Assembly: GCF_001014615.2 (NCBI RefSeq) | Contig: NZ_LBCQ02000003.1 | Location: 248,001-312,000 of the forward strand | Length of the DNA: 64,000 nt | Source of the DNA: Aquamicrobium sp. LC103 | GTDB taxonomy: Bacteria; Pseudomonadota; Alphaproteobacteria; Rhizobiales; Rhizobiaceae | Direction of reading: 5' to 3' | Part shown: one piece after another, positions 62,947 through 64,000 of the stretch | How the letters are laid out: every line of letters begins with the position of its first letter | Numbering within the stretch: position 1 is the stretch's first letter | Translations under genes and position numbers: made by a program | Notes under the pieces: model-generated | What the model was told of the DNA's origin: nothing | The model's database searches: none | What the model saw: only the letters and a program-made list of their open reading frames with translations

Positions 62947-63765
62947 TCATCCCTCTCGCGCCCAGTCGAGCGCAGTCCGCAGAATCGTCTTCAGCCTCGC
63001 GCGCATCGGCGCGGCGAACTCCGGGTCGTATGCGCTCGGCCAGTCGTCGCCGCTCACCGGGCCGAGCGGCTCGCGCATGTAGCCCCGGCAGGAAAGCTCC
63101 ATCTGCAGCGCATGGACGCCCTCTTCCGGCCTGCCGAGGCTGCGCGTGATCCAGCCGCCCTTGAAGCGGCCGTTGACGACATGGCTCTCGCCGCTGGCGG
63201 CGACGATCTCCATCACAAGTCCCTGCAAGTGTGGATCGCAGCTCGCGCCGCTGTTGGTGCCGAGGTTGAAAACCGGCAGCTCGCCCGGAAACAGGCGCGG
63301 AATGACCGAGCGGATCGAATGGCAGTCGTAGAGCACGACCTTCGCGTGGGCTCGGCGCAGGCGGACGAGTTCTTCGGCCAACGCAGCATGGTAGGGCTCG
63401 AAATAGGCGGCACGGCGCTCGGCGATCTCGTCGGCGCCCGGCGCCTCGCCGTCGCGATAGAGCGGTTCGCCGTCGAAAGTCTCGATCGGACAGAGCCCCG
63501 TCGTCGCCTGGCCCGGATAGAGCGAGGCGCCGGACGGGTCGCGATTGACGTCGATGATCGTGCGCGAGATCGCGGTGCGCACCACGCTCGCGCCCAGCCC
63601 GGCGGCGAAATCATAGAGCTTCTCGATCCACCAGTCGGCATCCTTGCGGCCAAGCCAGGGCGAGACCAGCCGCTCCTCCAGCCCCGCCAGATCGGTCCCG
63701 GTATGCGGGATCGAGACGAGCAGCGGCGCCTCGCCGCGGGTGATCGTGAGCCAGGGCAGGGTCAT
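62947..63765 (-). CDS. hutG: N-formylglutamate amidohydrolase
   Basis: A 272-residue HutG of the N-formylglutamate deformylase family. It shows SIPHTGTDL near the start, [34 protein letters not shown] and [11 protein letters not shown]. The enzyme releases formate and glutamate. This is the five-step variant of histidine degradation, so a HutF deiminase gene is expected beyond the window. It follows hutH with a repeat-bearing gap of 154 bases. Confidence 0.95.
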   Translation of the reverse strand: MTLPWLTITRGEAPLLVSIPHTGTDLAGLEERLVSPWLGRKDADWWIEKLYDFAAGLGASVVRTAISRTIIDVNRDPSGASLYPGQATTGLCPIETFDGEPLYRDGEAPGADEIAERRAAYFEPYHAALAEELVRLRRAHAKVVLYDCHSIRSVIPRLFPGELPVFNLGTNSGASCDPHLQGLVMEIVAASGESHVVNGRFKGGWITRSLGRPEEGVHALQMELSCRGYMREPLGPVSGDDWPSAYDPEFAAPMRARLKTILRTALDWAREG

Positions 63766-63794
63766 CTCGGCGTTCCTTCATTTCTTGCCGCGAA

Positions 63795-63910
63795 CGCCCC
63801 TCCCACCATGCTTCGCTTCGCAGGGGAGGATCTTGGGTCGCGGACAATTTCAACGCGGGTTCTCCCCCGTTCACGGGGGAGGTGTCGCCGCAAGCGGCGG
63901 AGGGGGCGCT
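63795..63910. repeat. Palindromic repeats between hutH and hutG
   Basis: CTCCCCCGTTCACGGGGGAG (63862-63881) is followed by GCCGCAAGCGGC, the same two-hairpin plan as the repeats at 353 and 44691. A further CCCCTCCC/GGGGAGG pair precedes it at 63797-63828. Confidence 0.7.
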
Positions 63911-63919
63911 CAGGGGAAG

Positions 63920-64000
63920 TCATCCCTCCACCCCCGGCAATTTCACCGCGCTCGCCGCCTCCACCACCGCGCCCGACCGCACCAGCGCGTTGGCCTTCTC
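63920..64000 (-). CDS. hutH: Histidine ammonia-lyase, C-terminal end only
   Basis: The last 26 codons of a minus-strand gene that enters from the right edge. The peptide EKANALVRSGAVVEAASAVK ends six residues later. It resembles the C-terminus of HutH, whose final helix contains an ALVRSG-type run before a short tail. Its place upstream of hutG and hutU supports this. The catalytic MIO region lies outside the window. Confidence 0.75.
   Translation of the reverse strand, partial: EKANALVRSGAVVEAASAVKLPGVEG

Overview
The window looks like chromosome from a high-GC alphaproteobacterium of the order Rhizobiales, probably near Mesorhizobium or other Phyllobacteriaceae. This rests on the GC-rich coding style, the very frequent 4-nt ATGA/GTGA gene overlaps, the pca/pyd/hut gene content and dispersed GC-rich palindromic repeats of a kind common in that group. 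It is inference, since there is no rRNA or tRNA here. Every region is catabolic, transport or cell-envelope; I see no phage, IS transposase or CRISPR.

Layout. (1) 1-6851, phenylacetate: an edge-truncated PaaX repressor, a TetR regulator, phenylacetate-CoA ligase PaaK, thioesterase PaaI, then a divergent cytochrome P450 and the bifunctional ring-opening enzyme PaaZ. (2) 6852-13069, 4-hydroxybenzoate/protocatechuate: a tightly coupled pobA-pcaC-pcaH-pcaG-pcaB-MFS operon with a divergent AraC regulator; pcaD is absent. (3) 13085-14768: an endonuclease/phosphatase-family protein and an exported CHRD protein. (4) 14886-25236, reductive pyrimidine degradation I: omega-aminotransferase, cupin, beta-ureidopropionase, dihydropyrimidinase, NUDIX and an NMT1-type ABC transporter in one minus-strand operon, with a divergent RutR-like regulator. 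(5) 25261-28821: a VapBC toxin-antitoxin pair, a hotdog thioesterase, a DMT exporter and a DoxX/AhpD/Rrf2 redox cluster. (6) 28872-32077, pyrimidine degradation II: PydX, a small exported protein and PydA. RutR-like operators lie at 24452 and 32062, so both pyrimidine blocks are probably one regulon taking uracil/thymine to malonate-semialdehyde-level products. (7) 32151-42099: a DUF1772 protein, an orphan MttB-like methyltransferase, a lytic transglycosylase lipoprotein and a peptide-type ABC transporter whose double ATPase carries an extra C-terminal domain. (8) 42382-47375, cobalamin uptake: riboswitch, BtuB, BtuF, BtuC, BtuD. (9) 47495-55059: bacterial alpha-2-macroglobulin and PBP1C. (10) 55205-59224: a ferredoxin-reductase-like flavoprotein, two Rnk-type proteins and DadA. 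(11) 59239-64000, histidine utilisation: hutD, a YjiH-type membrane protein, hutU, hutG and the last codons of hutH.

The most unusual items are: a 937-residue fused peptide-ABC ATPase ending in a helix-hairpin-helix-type domain joined by a long low-complexity linker; a permease gene whose first ~158 codons are far less GC-rich than the rest; a DUF559 gene inside the pyrimidine ABC operon whose C-terminal third is written by inverted palindromic repeats; a palindromic repeat forming the first codons of btuF; a 60-bp tandem array bounded by a perfect 43-bp inverted repeat; and the two-site RutR-like operator set.
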